Source of the DNA: Clostridia bacterium
GTDB taxonomy: Bacteria; Bacillota; Sulfobacillia; SLMV01
Reading direction: 5' to 3'
Length of the DNA stretch: 35,635 nt
Assembly (NCBI GenBank): GCA_007136565.1
Contig: SLGS01000038.1
Location: 1-35,635 of the forward strand
The position numbers were made by a program, and so were the translations under genes. Below are positions 15,516 to 24,267 of this stretch, in pieces. The notes under the pieces are model-generated. The model saw only the letters and a list, made by a program, of their open reading frames with translations, ran no database searches and was not told where the DNA came from. Position 1 is the first letter of the stretch, and each line of letters opens with the position of its first letter.

Positions 15516-16132
15516 TGACCGGGGGAGGGGAGCGTCGAGATACCGTCGCCCTCTCCCCGTCATTTTTCTCCCGGAGCGCGCTCTCCGTGGCCCGGGAGCT
15601 CCTCGGGTGCGAGGTCGTATCGCTGTTCGGGGGAGGGCTCACCTCCGGGATCATAACCGAGACCGAGGCGTACGCCGGAGTCCTGGATCGGGCCTGCCAC
15701 GCCTTCGCGTGGCACCGGACGCCCAGGGTGGAATCCATGTACGCCGCGCCGGGTACCGCTTACGTGTACCTGGTCTACGGCCTCCATAACTGCCTGAACG
15801 TATCGTGTGCCACCGAGGGCAATCCCCACGCCGTGCTGATCCGCGGCCTGCGTCCCCTCAGGGGGGTGGACGAGATGGCTCGACGGCGGGGCCTCGGCAC
15901 CCGGGCGATCGGCGGGGAATTCCCAAACCCCCGGCTCGCCGACGGCCCGGGCAAGTTGTCCGTAGCCCTGGGAGTCGATCGATCCGCGGACGGTATCGAT
16001 CTCACCGATTCCGCGGGGCCGTTGTTCATCGCTCCCGGAGGAGGGAGCCCGTCCTATCGTTCGTCGTCCCGGGTCGGTATCGATTACTCGGGAGAGTTCG
16101 CCCGATTCCGGTGGCGCTTCCTCCTGGACTGA
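15515..16132 (+). CDS. mpg: 3-methyladenine DNA glycosylase (AAG/MPG family)
   Basis: A 205-residue base-excision repair enzyme that flips out and removes alkylated or deaminated purines. The active site segment IITETEAYAG is present: Glu51 is the expected general base and Tyr53 stacks on the base. RACHAFAWHRTPR, APGTAYVYLVYGLHNCLN and IRGLRPL follow in the usual order, the last giving the catalytic-pocket Arg. The length is typical. ATG 15515 overlaps the preceding stop as TGATG, so it is translationally coupled to the CapA-like gene. No link in function between the two is evident. No SOS box was seen in front. Confidence 0.95.
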   Translation: MTGGGERRDTVALSPSFFSRSALSVARELLGCEVVSLFGGGLTSGIITETEAYAGVLDRACHAFAWHRTPRVESMYAAPGTAYVYLVYGLHNCLNVSCATEGNPHAVLIRGLRPLRGVDEMARRRGLGTRAIGGEFPNPRLADGPGKLSVALGVDRSADGIDLTDSAGPLFIAPGGGSPSYRSSSRVGIDYSGEFARFRWRFLLD

Positions 16133-16224
16133 TGGCGGGGACAGGCGAAGGGCTTTCTGGTAGACTGTTGGCGAACCGGGTGGGGAGTCATCGCGCCCGA
16201 TCCGGGCCAAATGGTGACTGAGAA

Positions 16225-16248
16225 ACGGCCGCCGGGCGGAGCGGCCGT
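16225..16248 (+). other. Hairpin in front of the methylmalonyl-CoA mutase operon
   Basis: ACGGCCGC (16225-16232) pairs perfectly with GCGGCCGT (16241-16248) around an 8-base loop. It lies 22 bases before the mutase start, inside the 137-base gap after mpg. It could end upstream transcription or structure the leader. No T-run follows, and no cobalamin riboswitch motif was found nearby. Confidence 0.5.
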
Positions 16249-16269
16249 CGGGAAGGGCTGGTTATTGGA

Positions 16270-17946
16270 ATGTTCGATGAAAAGAAATTGCGCGAGATCG
16301 AAGAGCAAAAGAGGAAGTGGGAAGAGGGCCCCGTCGCGAAGACCATAGGGCGCTTCCCCGAGATGAAGGAAGAATTCACCACCTTATCCGGATACCCGGT
16401 GGAGCGCACCTACACCCCCGAACATATAGCCGACATCGATTACGAAAAGGATCTCGGGTTCCCCGGGGAGTTTCCCTTTACCCGTGGTGCGCAGCCCACC
16501 ATGTACCGCGGTCGACTGTGGACCATGCGGCAATACGCGGGTTTCGGGAGCGCCGAAGAATCCAACGCCCGCTACAAGTACCTGCTCGAGCAGGGTCAAA
16601 CGGGCCTCAGCGTCGCCTTCGACCTGCCAACGCAGATCGGCTACGACTCCGACGAACCGATTTCCGCCGGCGAAGTCGGCAAGGTCGGGGTGGCCATCGA
16701 CTCGGTGAGGGATGTGCAGACCCTGTTCGACGGGATACCCCTGGACAAGGTCAGTACATCCATGACCATCAATGCCCCCGCCTCCATTCTCCTCGCCATG
16801 TACGTGGCGATCGGAGAGCAGGGAGGACACGGTCCGGATGCTCTCTCGGGCACCATCCAAAACGACATATTGAAAGAATACGTCGCCCGGGGAACCTACA
16901 TATTCCCGCCCGAGCCGAGCATGAGGTTGATCACCGACATATTCGCCTACTGCTCGCAGCATATGCCAAATTTCAACACCATCAGTATCAGCGGGTATCA
17001 CATGCGAGAAGCGGGATGTACGGCGGCCCAGGAAGTGGGATTCACCCTGGCCAACGCCATAGCCTACGTCGATGCCGCGGTCGAAGCCGGGCTCGAGGTC
17101 GACTCCTTCGCCCCGCGCCTATCCTTTTTCTTCGCCGCACAGTCGGATCTATTGGAGGAAGTGGCCAAGTTCCGGGCGGCCAGGAGGCTTTGGGCGAGGA
17201 TAATGCGTGAACGCTACGGAGCCTCCGACAAGTCCGCGCGCCTTCGCTTCCACACCCAGACGGCGGGATGCACGCTGACGGCGCAACAACCCGACAACAA
17301 CATCGTCAGGGTCACCCTGCAGGCCTTGGCCGCCGTGCTCGGTGGCACCCAGTCGCTGCACACGAACTCCAGGGATGAAGCCCTGGCGCTGCCCACGGAG
17401 GATTCCGTCCGCATAGCGCTCAGGACGCAACAGATCCTGGCCCACGAGAGCGGCGTCGCGGATACCGTGGACCCCCTCGCGGGATCCTTCTACGTGGAGC
17501 GCCTGACCGACGATGTCGAAGAAGCGGCCCGGGAATACATCCGGGAGATCGACGACAGGGGAGGAGCCCCCGCGGCGATAGAGGAAGGCTACATCCAGCG
17601 CCAGATCCAAGAGAGCGCCTACGACCACCAAAAGGCCGTGGAATCCGAGGAGAGAGTGGTCGTCGGTGTGAACCGGTTCAGGACGGAAGAGAAGAAGGCG
17701 TGGGACCTCCTCAGGGTCGACCCCGCCATCGAGGAGCGCCAACGGGAGAAGTTGGAAAACCTCAAGGCTTCTCGCGATGCGGCGCGGGTCGAAACCGCCC
17801 TGGAGGAACTGGCCGGGGCAGCTTCCACCGACGCCAACCTGATGCATCCCATCCTCGAGGCCGTCCGCTCGGAAGCAACCCTGGGTGAAATTTCAGGGGC
17901 GATGAGGTCGGTCTTTGGCGAGTACAGAGCGCCGATAGTCCTTTGA
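16270..17946 (+). CDS. Methylmalonyl-CoA mutase large (catalytic) subunit
   Basis: A 558-residue acyl-CoA mutase subunit with the substrate TIM barrel but no cobalamin domain, which is encoded by the next gene. It rearranges (R)-methylmalonyl-CoA and succinyl-CoA. Family hallmarks are PTMYRGRLWTMRQYAGFG near residue 76-93, SVAFDLPTQIGYDSD near 115, TIQNDILKEY near 195, then GTYIFPPEPS and SISGYHMREAG. The Tyr of TMYRGR and the Arg just before GTYIFPP fit methylmalonyl-CoA mutase better than isobutyryl- or ethylmalonyl-type mutases, but this was judged by eye. ATG 16270 has only a weak GGA directly upstream. Together with the B12 subunit, MeaB and epimerase genes it forms the core of a propionate/succinate interconversion operon. 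Confidence 0.93.
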   Translation: MFDEKKLREIEEQKRKWEEGPVAKTIGRFPEMKEEFTTLSGYPVERTYTPEHIADIDYEKDLGFPGEFPFTRGAQPTMYRGRLWTMRQYAGFGSAEESNARYKYLLEQGQTGLSVAFDLPTQIGYDSDEPISAGEVGKVGVAIDSVRDVQTLFDGIPLDKVSTSMTINAPASILLAMYVAIGEQGGHGPDALSGTIQNDILKEYVARGTYIFPPEPSMRLITDIFAYCSQHMPNFNTISISGYHMREAGCTAAQEVGFTLANAIAYVDAAVEAGLEVDSFAPRLSFFFAAQSDLLEEVAKFRAARRLWARIMRERYGASDKSARLRFHTQTAGCTLTAQQPDNNIVRVTLQALAAVLGGTQSLHTNSRDEALALPTEDSVRIALRTQQILAHESGVADTVDPLAGSFYVERLTDDVEEAAREYIREIDDRGGAPAAIEEGYIQRQIQESAYDHQKAVESEERVVVGVNRFRTEEKKAWDLLRVDPAIEERQREKLENLKASRDAARVETALEELAGAASTDANLMHPILEAVRSEATLGEISGAMRSVFGEYRAPIVL

Positions 17947-17971
17947 CGATAGGAAATTGGAGGGTTCCATC

Positions 17972-18370
17972 ATGAGCGAAGGTAGAATAAGGGTCCTGAT
18001 CGCCAAGCCGGGGCTGGATGGCCACGATCGCGGTGCCAAGGTACTGGCGAGGGCCATGCGGGACGCGGGGTTCGAGGTTATCTACACCGGCCTCAGACAA
18101 ACCCCCGACCAGATCGTCAGCGCCGCCGTGCAAGAGGACGTCGATGTCATCGGATTGAGCATCCTCTCGGGGGCCCACAATCACCTGTTCCCTCGGATCA
18201 TGCAACTGCTCGAGGAAGCCGGTGCCGAACACATCCTCGTCATCGCCGGGGGCGTGATCCCCGAAGAGGACATCCCGGCCCTGGAAAAACTGGGAGTGAG
18301 CAGGGTTTTCACCCCGGGCACTCCGACGTCCGAGGCCATCGGTTTCATCAGGGAACGGGTCGGGGCCTGA
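17972..18370 (+). CDS. Methylmalonyl-CoA mutase cobalamin-binding subunit
   Basis: A 132-residue B12-binding domain that completes the mutase by carrying adenosylcobalamin. The base-off/His-on motif is intact: GLDGHDRG at about residues 14-21 (DxHxxG), then the SILSGAHNH segment and the IAGGVIP loop that hold the nucleotide tail. ATG 17972 is chosen over TTG 17957 because TGGAGGG (17957-17963) is a good ribosome binding site 8 bases before it. It starts 25 bases after the large subunit, and MeaB follows 4 bases after its stop. Many bacteria fuse this domain to the large subunit; the separate form is common in archaea and some Firmicutes. Confidence 0.95.
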   Translation: MSEGRIRVLIAKPGLDGHDRGAKVLARAMRDAGFEVIYTGLRQTPDQIVSAAVQEDVDVIGLSILSGAHNHLFPRIMQLLEEAGAEHILVIAGGVIPEEDIPALEKLGVSRVFTPGTPTSEAIGFIRERVGA

Positions 18371-18374
18371 TCCC

Positions 18375-19340
18375 TTGGAGCGATGCGAGATAGATGCCAT
18401 GATATCGGGCATCAGGGACAATAGACCGGGAACCCTGGCCCGGGCCATAAGCATGATCGAGGACGAAGAACCCGACTCGGCGCATTTGCTGGAGGGTTTA
18501 CACCCCTTTACCGGAGGCTCCCACGTGGTGGGGATAACGGGTCCCCCGGGTTCGGGCAAGAGCACCCTAACGGACCGGATCACCAAGCACCTGAGGAAGA
18601 GGTCCAAGAGTGTCGGAGTCGTCGCCGTGGATCCCACCAGCCCTTTCAGCGGCGGAGCGCTCCTCGGCGATCGCACCAGGATGGGGGATCTGGCGACGGA
18701 TCCCGAGGTCTTCATCCGGAGCATGGGTACGCGAGGAAGCCTCGGGGGACTATCCCGCGCCGTTTACGGTGCCATCAAGGTGCTCGAGGCCGCCGCCAAA
18801 GACGTGATCCTGGTCGAAACGGTGGGAGTTGGACAATCCGAGGTGGATATCGCCCGCGTCGCGGATACGGTGGTGGTAGTATTCGTACCGGGCCTCGGCG
18901 ACGACGTGCAGGCCATCAAGGCCGGCATAACCGAAATCGGGGATCTCCTGGTCGTCAACAAGGCCGATCTCCCCGGGGCGTCCCGGGTGGAATCGGTACT
19001 GGAATCCACCCTTAACCTCGCTCCACCGCGGGAGGAGCCGGCTCCCAAGATCGCCTCGGCCAGCGCCGAGCGCGACGAGGGAGTCGAGGAATTGCTGGAC
19101 TTGATAGAAGAGCATAGGAACCTGGCTCGCGAGAGTGGACTGCTGGAGCTGAGAAGGCGCATGCGGGCCAGGGCGGAGATAACCGCCATCCTTGCCCGAC
19201 GGGTATCTAGGCACACCGAGGGTTACCTATCGGATGGCGATAATGGTTGGTATCGACGGCTTACGAGGGGAGAGGTTTCCCCCGGCGAACTGGCGGAGGA
19301 ATTGTGGTCGAAACTGCTGGGACAAGAGAGCGAGGGATAG
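18375..19340 (+). CDS. meaB: MeaB/ArgK GTPase, mutase chaperone
   Basis: A 321-residue G3E-type P-loop GTPase that guards methylmalonyl-CoA mutase by controlling loading of adenosylcobalamin and removal of damaged cofactor. The Walker A GPPGSGKST sits at residues 56-64. VVAVDPTSPFSGGALLGDRTRM and the switch segment VETVGVGQSEVD follow, and NKAD gives guanine specificity. The C-terminal helices form the dimer arm. The start is TTG 18375, four bases after the preceding stop, with GGGG 9 bases upstream; ATG 18399 would shorten it by 8 residues and is possible. The neighbours leave little doubt about its partner enzyme. Confidence 0.95.
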   Translation: MERCEIDAMISGIRDNRPGTLARAISMIEDEEPDSAHLLEGLHPFTGGSHVVGITGPPGSGKSTLTDRITKHLRKRSKSVGVVAVDPTSPFSGGALLGDRTRMGDLATDPEVFIRSMGTRGSLGGLSRAVYGAIKVLEAAAKDVILVETVGVGQSEVDIARVADTVVVVFVPGLGDDVQAIKAGITEIGDLLVVNKADLPGASRVESVLESTLNLAPPREEPAPKIASASAERDEGVEELLDLIEEHRNLARESGLLELRRRMRARAEITAILARRVSRHTEGYLSDGDNGWYRRLTRGEVSPGELAEELWSKLLGQESEG

Positions 19341-19344
19341 GACG

Positions 19345-19752
19345 ATGAAGATCAAAGGCAAGCACCACCTGGGGATCGCAGTGGAGAACATCGAGGAAGC
19401 GATGAAGATATACTGTGACGGACTGGGCCTCGAAGTGGCGGAGAAGGAGGAACTCCCCGAGCGCGGTCTGCGGGTTGCCATGATTCCCCTGGGGGAGAGC
19501 TCCATCGAGCTTCTCGAGCCCACGGATCCGGAGAGTACGGTAGGGAAATTCATCGCGAAACGCGGCGGAGGCATACACCACCTGGCCATAGAGGTCGAAG
19601 ACATCGATGCCGCCCTCGCGAGACTGAAGGAGACGGGGATACCCCTGATCGACGAAGAGGCCCGTCCGGGCGTCGGGGGCACGCGGGTGGCCTTCCTGCA
19701 CCCCAAGGGCACCGGCGGTGTCCTATTGGAACTGGTAGAGAACGTCCAGTAA
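19345..19752 (+). CDS. mce: Methylmalonyl-CoA epimerase
   Basis: A 135-residue protein of the vicinal oxygen chelate fold that interconverts (S)- and (R)-methylmalonyl-CoA. The two beta-alpha-beta repeats are clear. Metal ligands expected in the family are His8 (KHHLGIAVEN), a residue in SSIELLEP, the His of GIHHLAIEVED and a Glu near the end (LLELVE). GGVGGTRVAFLHPK-type loop residues are also present. ATG 19345 lies 4 bases after meaB, with GAGGGATAGGA upstream. In many bacteria a methylmalonyl-CoA decarboxylase or propionyl-CoA carboxylase gene comes next; here it does not. Confidence 0.95.
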   Translation: MKIKGKHHLGIAVENIEEAMKIYCDGLGLEVAEKEELPERGLRVAMIPLGESSIELLEPTDPESTVGKFIAKRGGGIHHLAIEVEDIDAALARLKETGIPLIDEEARPGVGGTRVAFLHPKGTGGVLLELVENVQ

Positions 19753-19774
19753 ATAGCCCGGGAGGCGAGCTCTT

Positions 19775-21721
19775 TTGGTGCCCCACCATCGCCAAAGAAT
19801 CTGGCTCCGCTGTCTGCTGTTTTCGTTAGTGCTGATGGCATTAATCTCGGCGCCGGCCTCGGCAGCCGGTGCCGAGATGCGATTCACCATCCTGCACACC
19901 AACGACGAGCATTCGGCGCTGTGGCCCGGGCCCGCGTTGGACTACGCGCCGGGACGGGCCGATACCACCACGGGGGGCTTCGCCAGGTTGGCCGGCGTAT
20001 TGGAGCGAGAACGGGATGCGCGCTCGGGACAACCGGTCCTGACCGTCAACGCCGGGGATTTCTTCTCGGGGTCTCCTTTTAGCTGGGTGGCCCTCGAGGG
20101 TATGGCCCCCGAGCTGACGCTGATGGACCAAATGGGCTACGACGTCATTACCGTCGGTAACCACGAGTGGGATTTCGGTCCCGAATTCCTCGCACAATAC
20201 CTGGACGCAGCGGGCGTTTCCCGACCCGATGCTCCGGCCATCCTCGCCACCAACGCCGTGATACCGGCGGGCCATCCGATGGAGAGCTCGGTCGTGCGGG
20301 AAACCCACGTCCTCGAGATCGGGGCCGACCACGGGTGGGAGCGCACCTTGCGAATCGGCTTCATGGGAATCCTCGGCGATGCCGCCATAACCGTGGCCCC
20401 GGAGGCCGCTCCGGTGACCTTTTCGGATCCGGTGGATTCGGCGAGGGAAGCCGCGGCCCGGCTCCGGGAGGACGGAGTCGACATCGTCATTGCCCTCACG
20501 CACTCGGGCGTCGAGGGCGATCGGCGGTTAGCCCGACAGGTCGAAGATATCGACTTGATCGTCGGTGGGCATTCACACACACCACTTTTTGAGCCCGAGC
20601 TGGTCTCGGGAATTCCGATAGTACAGGCCGGCTCTCGTACGGAGTATCTCGGTTGCGTGGAGCTGGCCTACGATCCCGCCACCGGGGGTATCGGCCTGGT
20701 CAACGATGAAGGCGACATTCCCTACCTGATTCCCGTGGGTGGTGCAGATCCGGAGTGCCCTGATACGGTCGAGGCCATCGCGGGTTACGCCGACGCCCTG
20801 AATTCGTACCTGGGGCGGCTGACCAACGGAGACTACGTGGATGCTTTCGCACCACTGGCCAGCCTGGATGAACCCCTACTCGCCACCCCCGAGGAACGGG
20901 AACACGCCATGGGCAACCTCGTCACGGACGCCTTCAGGGACGCAGGAGAGCGCATCCTCGGAGAGGAAGTCCACATGGCCTTTCAGGCCAGCGGCCAGAT
21001 CCGGGGTGACCTCAGGCCAGCCGGAGGCGACGGGGTCGAAGGGGCCATCGCCATTTACGACCTGCTGGAGCAGGTCGGGTTGGGCAGGGGGCCGGATCTG
21101 CATCCGGGAGCCCCGCTGGTCGGGATGTACTTCACCGGTGCAGACGTGCTAAAACTCCTGGAGATTTCCCAGATTCTCAACGAAGTTCTCGGCCACAGTT
21201 TCTTCCTCCAGGTCTCGGGATTGAGAGTGGAGTACGACCCGCAGCGCGCCATCCTGTTGTGGCTACCCATCGTCGATCTACCCGTACCCACGTATCGGTC
21301 CGTTCTCGGCGCGGAGGTCGTCGACGCACGAGGATCCGTCGAGACATTGAGTGCATCGGATGAAGATCTGTACCTGGTGGTGGGGGATTTCTACGTCGCG
21401 TCATTTCTGCCCCAGGTCGGCGGCATGTTGCCTCGCCTGGACGTAATTCCCCGGGATGTCGACGGGGTGCCCCTGGCGGATCTCGAGGATGGCATACTGC
21501 GGGATTCCGATGGGAACGAAACGAAGGCGTGGCGCGCGGTCGTAGATTACGCGGCCAGTTTCGATCCCGGCCCCACGGGGTTGCCCCACATAGTGGCCCC
21601 CGAGGTCGGTGATCGGTTGGTGTATCGCGGGACGATGCCCATAATCCTCCCGCCCATCCTGGGTCTATTGGCGGTCTCAGCCATCGCCTTGGTCGCTTTC
21701 AGGCGATTTCGTCGGCGCTAG
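19775..21721 (+). CDS. Membrane-anchored 5'-nucleotidase / 2',3'-cyclic phosphodiesterase (UshA/NT5E family)
   Basis: A 648-residue surface phosphatase. The signal peptide covers about residues 1-31 (hydrophobic LLFSLVLMALISAPASA). The metallophosphatase domain has all metal motifs: LHTNDEH, NAGDFFSG, VGNHEWDFG, LTHSGVEGD and GGHSHTP. The second domain (about residues 340-600) is the 5'-nucleotidase C-terminal domain (GNLVTDAF, FQASGQIRGDL), which binds the nucleotide. A hydrophobic helix near 620-640 followed by RRFRRR anchors it in the membrane; there is no LPxTG signal. The start is TTG 19775, with GGGAGG 9 bases upstream. It follows the epimerase by 22 bases. It probably scavenges phosphate or nucleosides outside the cell and has no obvious tie to the mutase pathway. 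Confidence 0.92.
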   Translation: MVPHHRQRIWLRCLLFSLVLMALISAPASAAGAEMRFTILHTNDEHSALWPGPALDYAPGRADTTTGGFARLAGVLERERDARSGQPVLTVNAGDFFSGSPFSWVALEGMAPELTLMDQMGYDVITVGNHEWDFGPEFLAQYLDAAGVSRPDAPAILATNAVIPAGHPMESSVVRETHVLEIGADHGWERTLRIGFMGILGDAAITVAPEAAPVTFSDPVDSAREAAARLREDGVDIVIALTHSGVEGDRRLARQVEDIDLIVGGHSHTPLFEPELVSGIPIVQAGSRTEYLGCVELAYDPATGGIGLVNDEGDIPYLIPVGGADPECPDTVEAIAGYADALNSYLGRLTNGDYVDAFAPLASLDEPLLATPEEREHAMGNLVTDAFRDAGERILGEEVHMAFQASGQIRGDLRPAGGDGVEGAIAIYDLLEQVGLGRGPDLHPGAPLVGMYFTGADVLKLLEISQILNEVLGHSFFLQVSGLRVEYDPQRAILLWLPIVDLPVPTYRSVLGAEVVDARGSVETLSASDEDLYLVVGDFYVASFLPQVGGMLPRLDVIPRDVDGVPLADLEDGILRDSDGNETKAWRAVVDYAASFDPGPTGLPHIVAPEVGDRLVYRGTMPIILPPILGLLAVSAIALVAFRRFRRR

Positions 21722-21741
21722 AACCGAGAGGAGTGTCGAGA

Positions 21742-23211
21742 GTGAAAAGAATTGCCATCGGACAGATTAGTCACGAGACCAATGCTTTCAGTCCCATACC
21801 CACAGATATTTCCAGGTTCGAGCAGCGGGGGCTCGGCCGCGGCGACGAATTAATGGAGATGTTCGAGGGAACCAGGACACCCCTCGGGGGTTTTCTAGAT
21901 GCGTGCGGCGAATTCGGCTGGAAGCCCGTGGCCACCCTGGCGGCGGCCGCGGTGCCTTCCGGGCTAGTGACTGGGGACGCCTTCGATCAACTGCTGGGTG
22001 AACTCGTCGAGGGGATCCGCAACTCCGGGAGCGTCGATGGCGTACTCCTCGCTTTGCACGGGGCCATGGTCGCGGAAAATGCTCCCGATGCCGAGGGAGA
22101 GATCATAGCCGCAGTGCGGGGTGCCGTGGGCGCGGAGGTGCCGGTGGTCTGCACCCTGGATTATCACGCCAACATGACCGATCTCATGGTATCTGAATCT
22201 ACGGGACTCTTCGGGTACAATACATATCCCCACGTCGATGGTTACGAGCGGGGCCTGGAGGCCGCAAGTTTCATGAAGGACGTCCTCGGTGCGGGGACGA
22301 ATCCCGTGACGCGACTATTGAGGCCACCGATAGCACCCGCGGTGGTTCCGGCGCGAACCGGGTGGGGTCCGATGAAGGATCTGATGGAGCGCGCCTTCGA
22401 GTGGGAAGAGCGCGAGGGTGTCGTAAACGTGAGTGCCTACGGGGGATTCGTCTACTCCGATATAGATGAGGCCGGATTGGCATTCTTGGCCACCACCGAT
22501 GGTGATGCCGAGCTGGCGACCCGCATAGTCGAGGACCTCGCCGGAAGAGCCTGGGAGATCCGGGAGGACTTCGTGGCGGACATGATGGAGCCCGAGACCG
22601 CGGTGAAAGCGGCCCTGGAATCCGGCTCGGCCCCGGTCGTGCTCGCGGACGTCGCGGACAATACCGGAGGAGGGGCTTCCGGCGACGGTACGGCGATCCT
22701 ACACGCCCTGGCCGAGATCGGGTGGCCGGATGCGGCCGTAGTGACAATCCCGGATCCGGAGGCCACCCGCCTGGCGTTCCAGGCCGGAGTCGGTGGAGTA
22801 TTCGAGGGATCCGTGGGTGGGAAGATAGATGACGCCCACGGGAGTCCCATAGAAGTCAGTGGTAGAGTTCGGCTCCTTTCCGACGGCGAGTTCGTCCATA
22901 GGGGCCCCATGTCCACCGGCCTGAAATCCGGCATGGGTAAGACGGCCGTGATAAGGGTGGGCGAAACGGACATCATCGTGAACGAGAACAGGTTCCAGCC
23001 CGTGGATCCCGCCGCCCCGCGATCCGTCGGAGTGGATCCGGCCCATAAGAAGATAGTGGTGCTCAAGTCCGCGGTGCATTATCGGGCTTCGTACGAGCCC
23101 ATGGCCGGTAAGATCATCGAGGTAGATGGCCCCGGGCTCTCCAGTCCGAACCTGGACCGTTTCCAGTTCGCTAACCTCAGGCGCCCGGTATTCCCCGTGG
23201 ATGATATGTAG
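21742..23211 (+). CDS. MlrC family M81 metallopeptidase
   Basis: A 489-residue member of the MlrC family, named after the last enzyme of microcystin breakdown in Sphingomonas; most relatives have no known substrate. It contains both family domains: the N-terminal half with ISHETNAFSP at the start, CTLDYHANMTD near residue 143 and NTYPHVDGYERG near 160, whose Asp and His residues are the likely zinc ligands, and the C-terminal half with ADVADNTGGGASGDGT near 295. GTG 21742 (VKRIAIGQ) is preferred over GTG 21733 because GAGAGGAG then lies about 8 bases upstream and the protein starts as relatives do. It is 20 bases after the nucleotidase gene and 18 before the dehydratase gene. Its substrate is probably a short or modified peptide or amide. 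Confidence 0.9.
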   Translation: MKRIAIGQISHETNAFSPIPTDISRFEQRGLGRGDELMEMFEGTRTPLGGFLDACGEFGWKPVATLAAAAVPSGLVTGDAFDQLLGELVEGIRNSGSVDGVLLALHGAMVAENAPDAEGEIIAAVRGAVGAEVPVVCTLDYHANMTDLMVSESTGLFGYNTYPHVDGYERGLEAASFMKDVLGAGTNPVTRLLRPPIAPAVVPARTGWGPMKDLMERAFEWEEREGVVNVSAYGGFVYSDIDEAGLAFLATTDGDAELATRIVEDLAGRAWEIREDFVADMMEPETAVKAALESGSAPVVLADVADNTGGGASGDGTAILHALAEIGWPDAAVVTIPDPEATRLAFQAGVGGVFEGSVGGKIDDAHGSPIEVSGRVRLLSDGEFVHRGPMSTGLKSGMGKTAVIRVGETDIIVNENRFQPVDPAAPRSVGVDPAHKKIVVLKSAVHYRASYEPMAGKIIEVDGPGLSSPNLDRFQFANLRRPVFPVDDM

Positions 23212-23229
23212 CGAGCGAAGGGAGCCCAA

Positions 23230-24267
23230 ATGTCCGCACTACCCTTTGACTGCGATGAGATGAAAGCGGCTAGACAAAACCTGGCGGGAATCGTGCGCAG
23301 GACGCCCCTGTTGGAGGGCTGCGACCTGGTCGCCGGCCGGACTCTGCACATGAAGGCGGAAAACCTTCAGCTAACCCATGCCTTCAAGTTCCGGGGCGCG
23401 TACAATCGTGCGAGCGCCCTGGGAGAAGAGGAGCGGAAACGGGGCGTTATCGCCGCCTCCAGTGGAAATCACGCACTCGGCTTGTCCCTGGCCGGTGCGA
23501 TGCTCGACGTTAGGGTCACCGTGGTCATGCCCGAAGGAGCACCCGTGGTCAAGGAAAAGGGATGCCGCCGATACGGCGCCTGCGTCCTCAGGGAGGGCGA
23601 AACCTACGACGATTCGGTGGAGTATGCCTTCGATCTGGCGCAAAAACACGGTTACACGTATGTACAATCCTTCGACGACCCGGTGGTCGCCGCGGGCCAG
23701 GCGACGGTGACCTGGGAAATCATCGAGGACATGCCGGATCTCGATGTACTCGTCCTACCCATCGGCGGTGGAGGGCTGATCACCGGCGCCCTGGGATTTC
23801 TCCACTGTGGTGGCGTGGAGATCCCCGGTCGGTCCGCTCCCCTGGACGGGGTTAAGGTCGTAGGTGTTCAGGCGGAGGGTGCCGCCTCCATGATTAGGTC
23901 CGTCTCCTCTGGAAGGAGACTTCCCATGGAAAGAATATCCACCATCGCCGATGGGATAGCCGTGCGCCAACCCGGTGAGTTGACCTACGCGACGGTCTCG
24001 GAATGGGTGGACGAATTGGTAACGGTCACCGACGATGAAATGCTCGAGATGGTCGGCATGCTGGCGGTGGCGGAGAAGTTGATCGCTGAACCCGCGGGCG
24101 CCGCGGCGGCGGCGGCGCTCGCCCTGGGCCGGGGTGATGTCCTATCCCGCGTGAAACGCGACGGCCTTAAAGCGGCCTGCGTGCTATCGGGAGGAAACAT
24201 CGAACCCGACTTGCTGTCCCGGGCGATAAAGATGGTTCGCCTGAGGGGAGGATCGCTAAAGAAATGA
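23230..24267 (+). CDS. Threonine/serine dehydratase-like PLP enzyme
   Basis: A 345-residue fold-type II PLP enzyme. The PLP lysine is K53 in THAFKFRGAYN; SSGNHALG (about 77-84) holds the substrate carboxylate, and the GGGGLITG loop near 176 binds the PLP phosphate. It lacks the C-terminal ACT domains of biosynthetic IlvA, so it is of the catabolic TdcB size and not isoleucine-inhibited by that route. Likely reactions are deamination of threonine to 2-oxobutyrate or of serine to pyruvate. The segment before the lysine reads QLTHAF where most have QxTGSF, so a related substrate such as 3-hydroxyaspartate, or serine racemisation, is possible. ATG 23230 has AGGGAG 6 bases upstream. Its stop overlaps the LarA-like start as ATGA. 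Confidence 0.87.
   Translation: MSALPFDCDEMKAARQNLAGIVRRTPLLEGCDLVAGRTLHMKAENLQLTHAFKFRGAYNRASALGEEERKRGVIAASSGNHALGLSLAGAMLDVRVTVVMPEGAPVVKEKGCRRYGACVLREGETYDDSVEYAFDLAQKHGYTYVQSFDDPVVAAGQATVTWEIIEDMPDLDVLVLPIGGGGLITGALGFLHCGGVEIPGRSAPLDGVKVVGVQAEGAASMIRSVSSGRRLPMERISTIADGIAVRQPGELTYATVSEWVDELVTVTDDEMLEMVGMLAVAEKLIAEPAGAAAAAALALGRGDVLSRVKRDGLKAACVLSGGNIEPDLLSRAIKMVRLRGGSLKK

Noticed and set aside
17762..18724. 320-codon open frame on the minus strand
   Set aside because: It spans parts of three well-supported plus-strand genes (mutase, B12 subunit, meaB) in the antisense direction.
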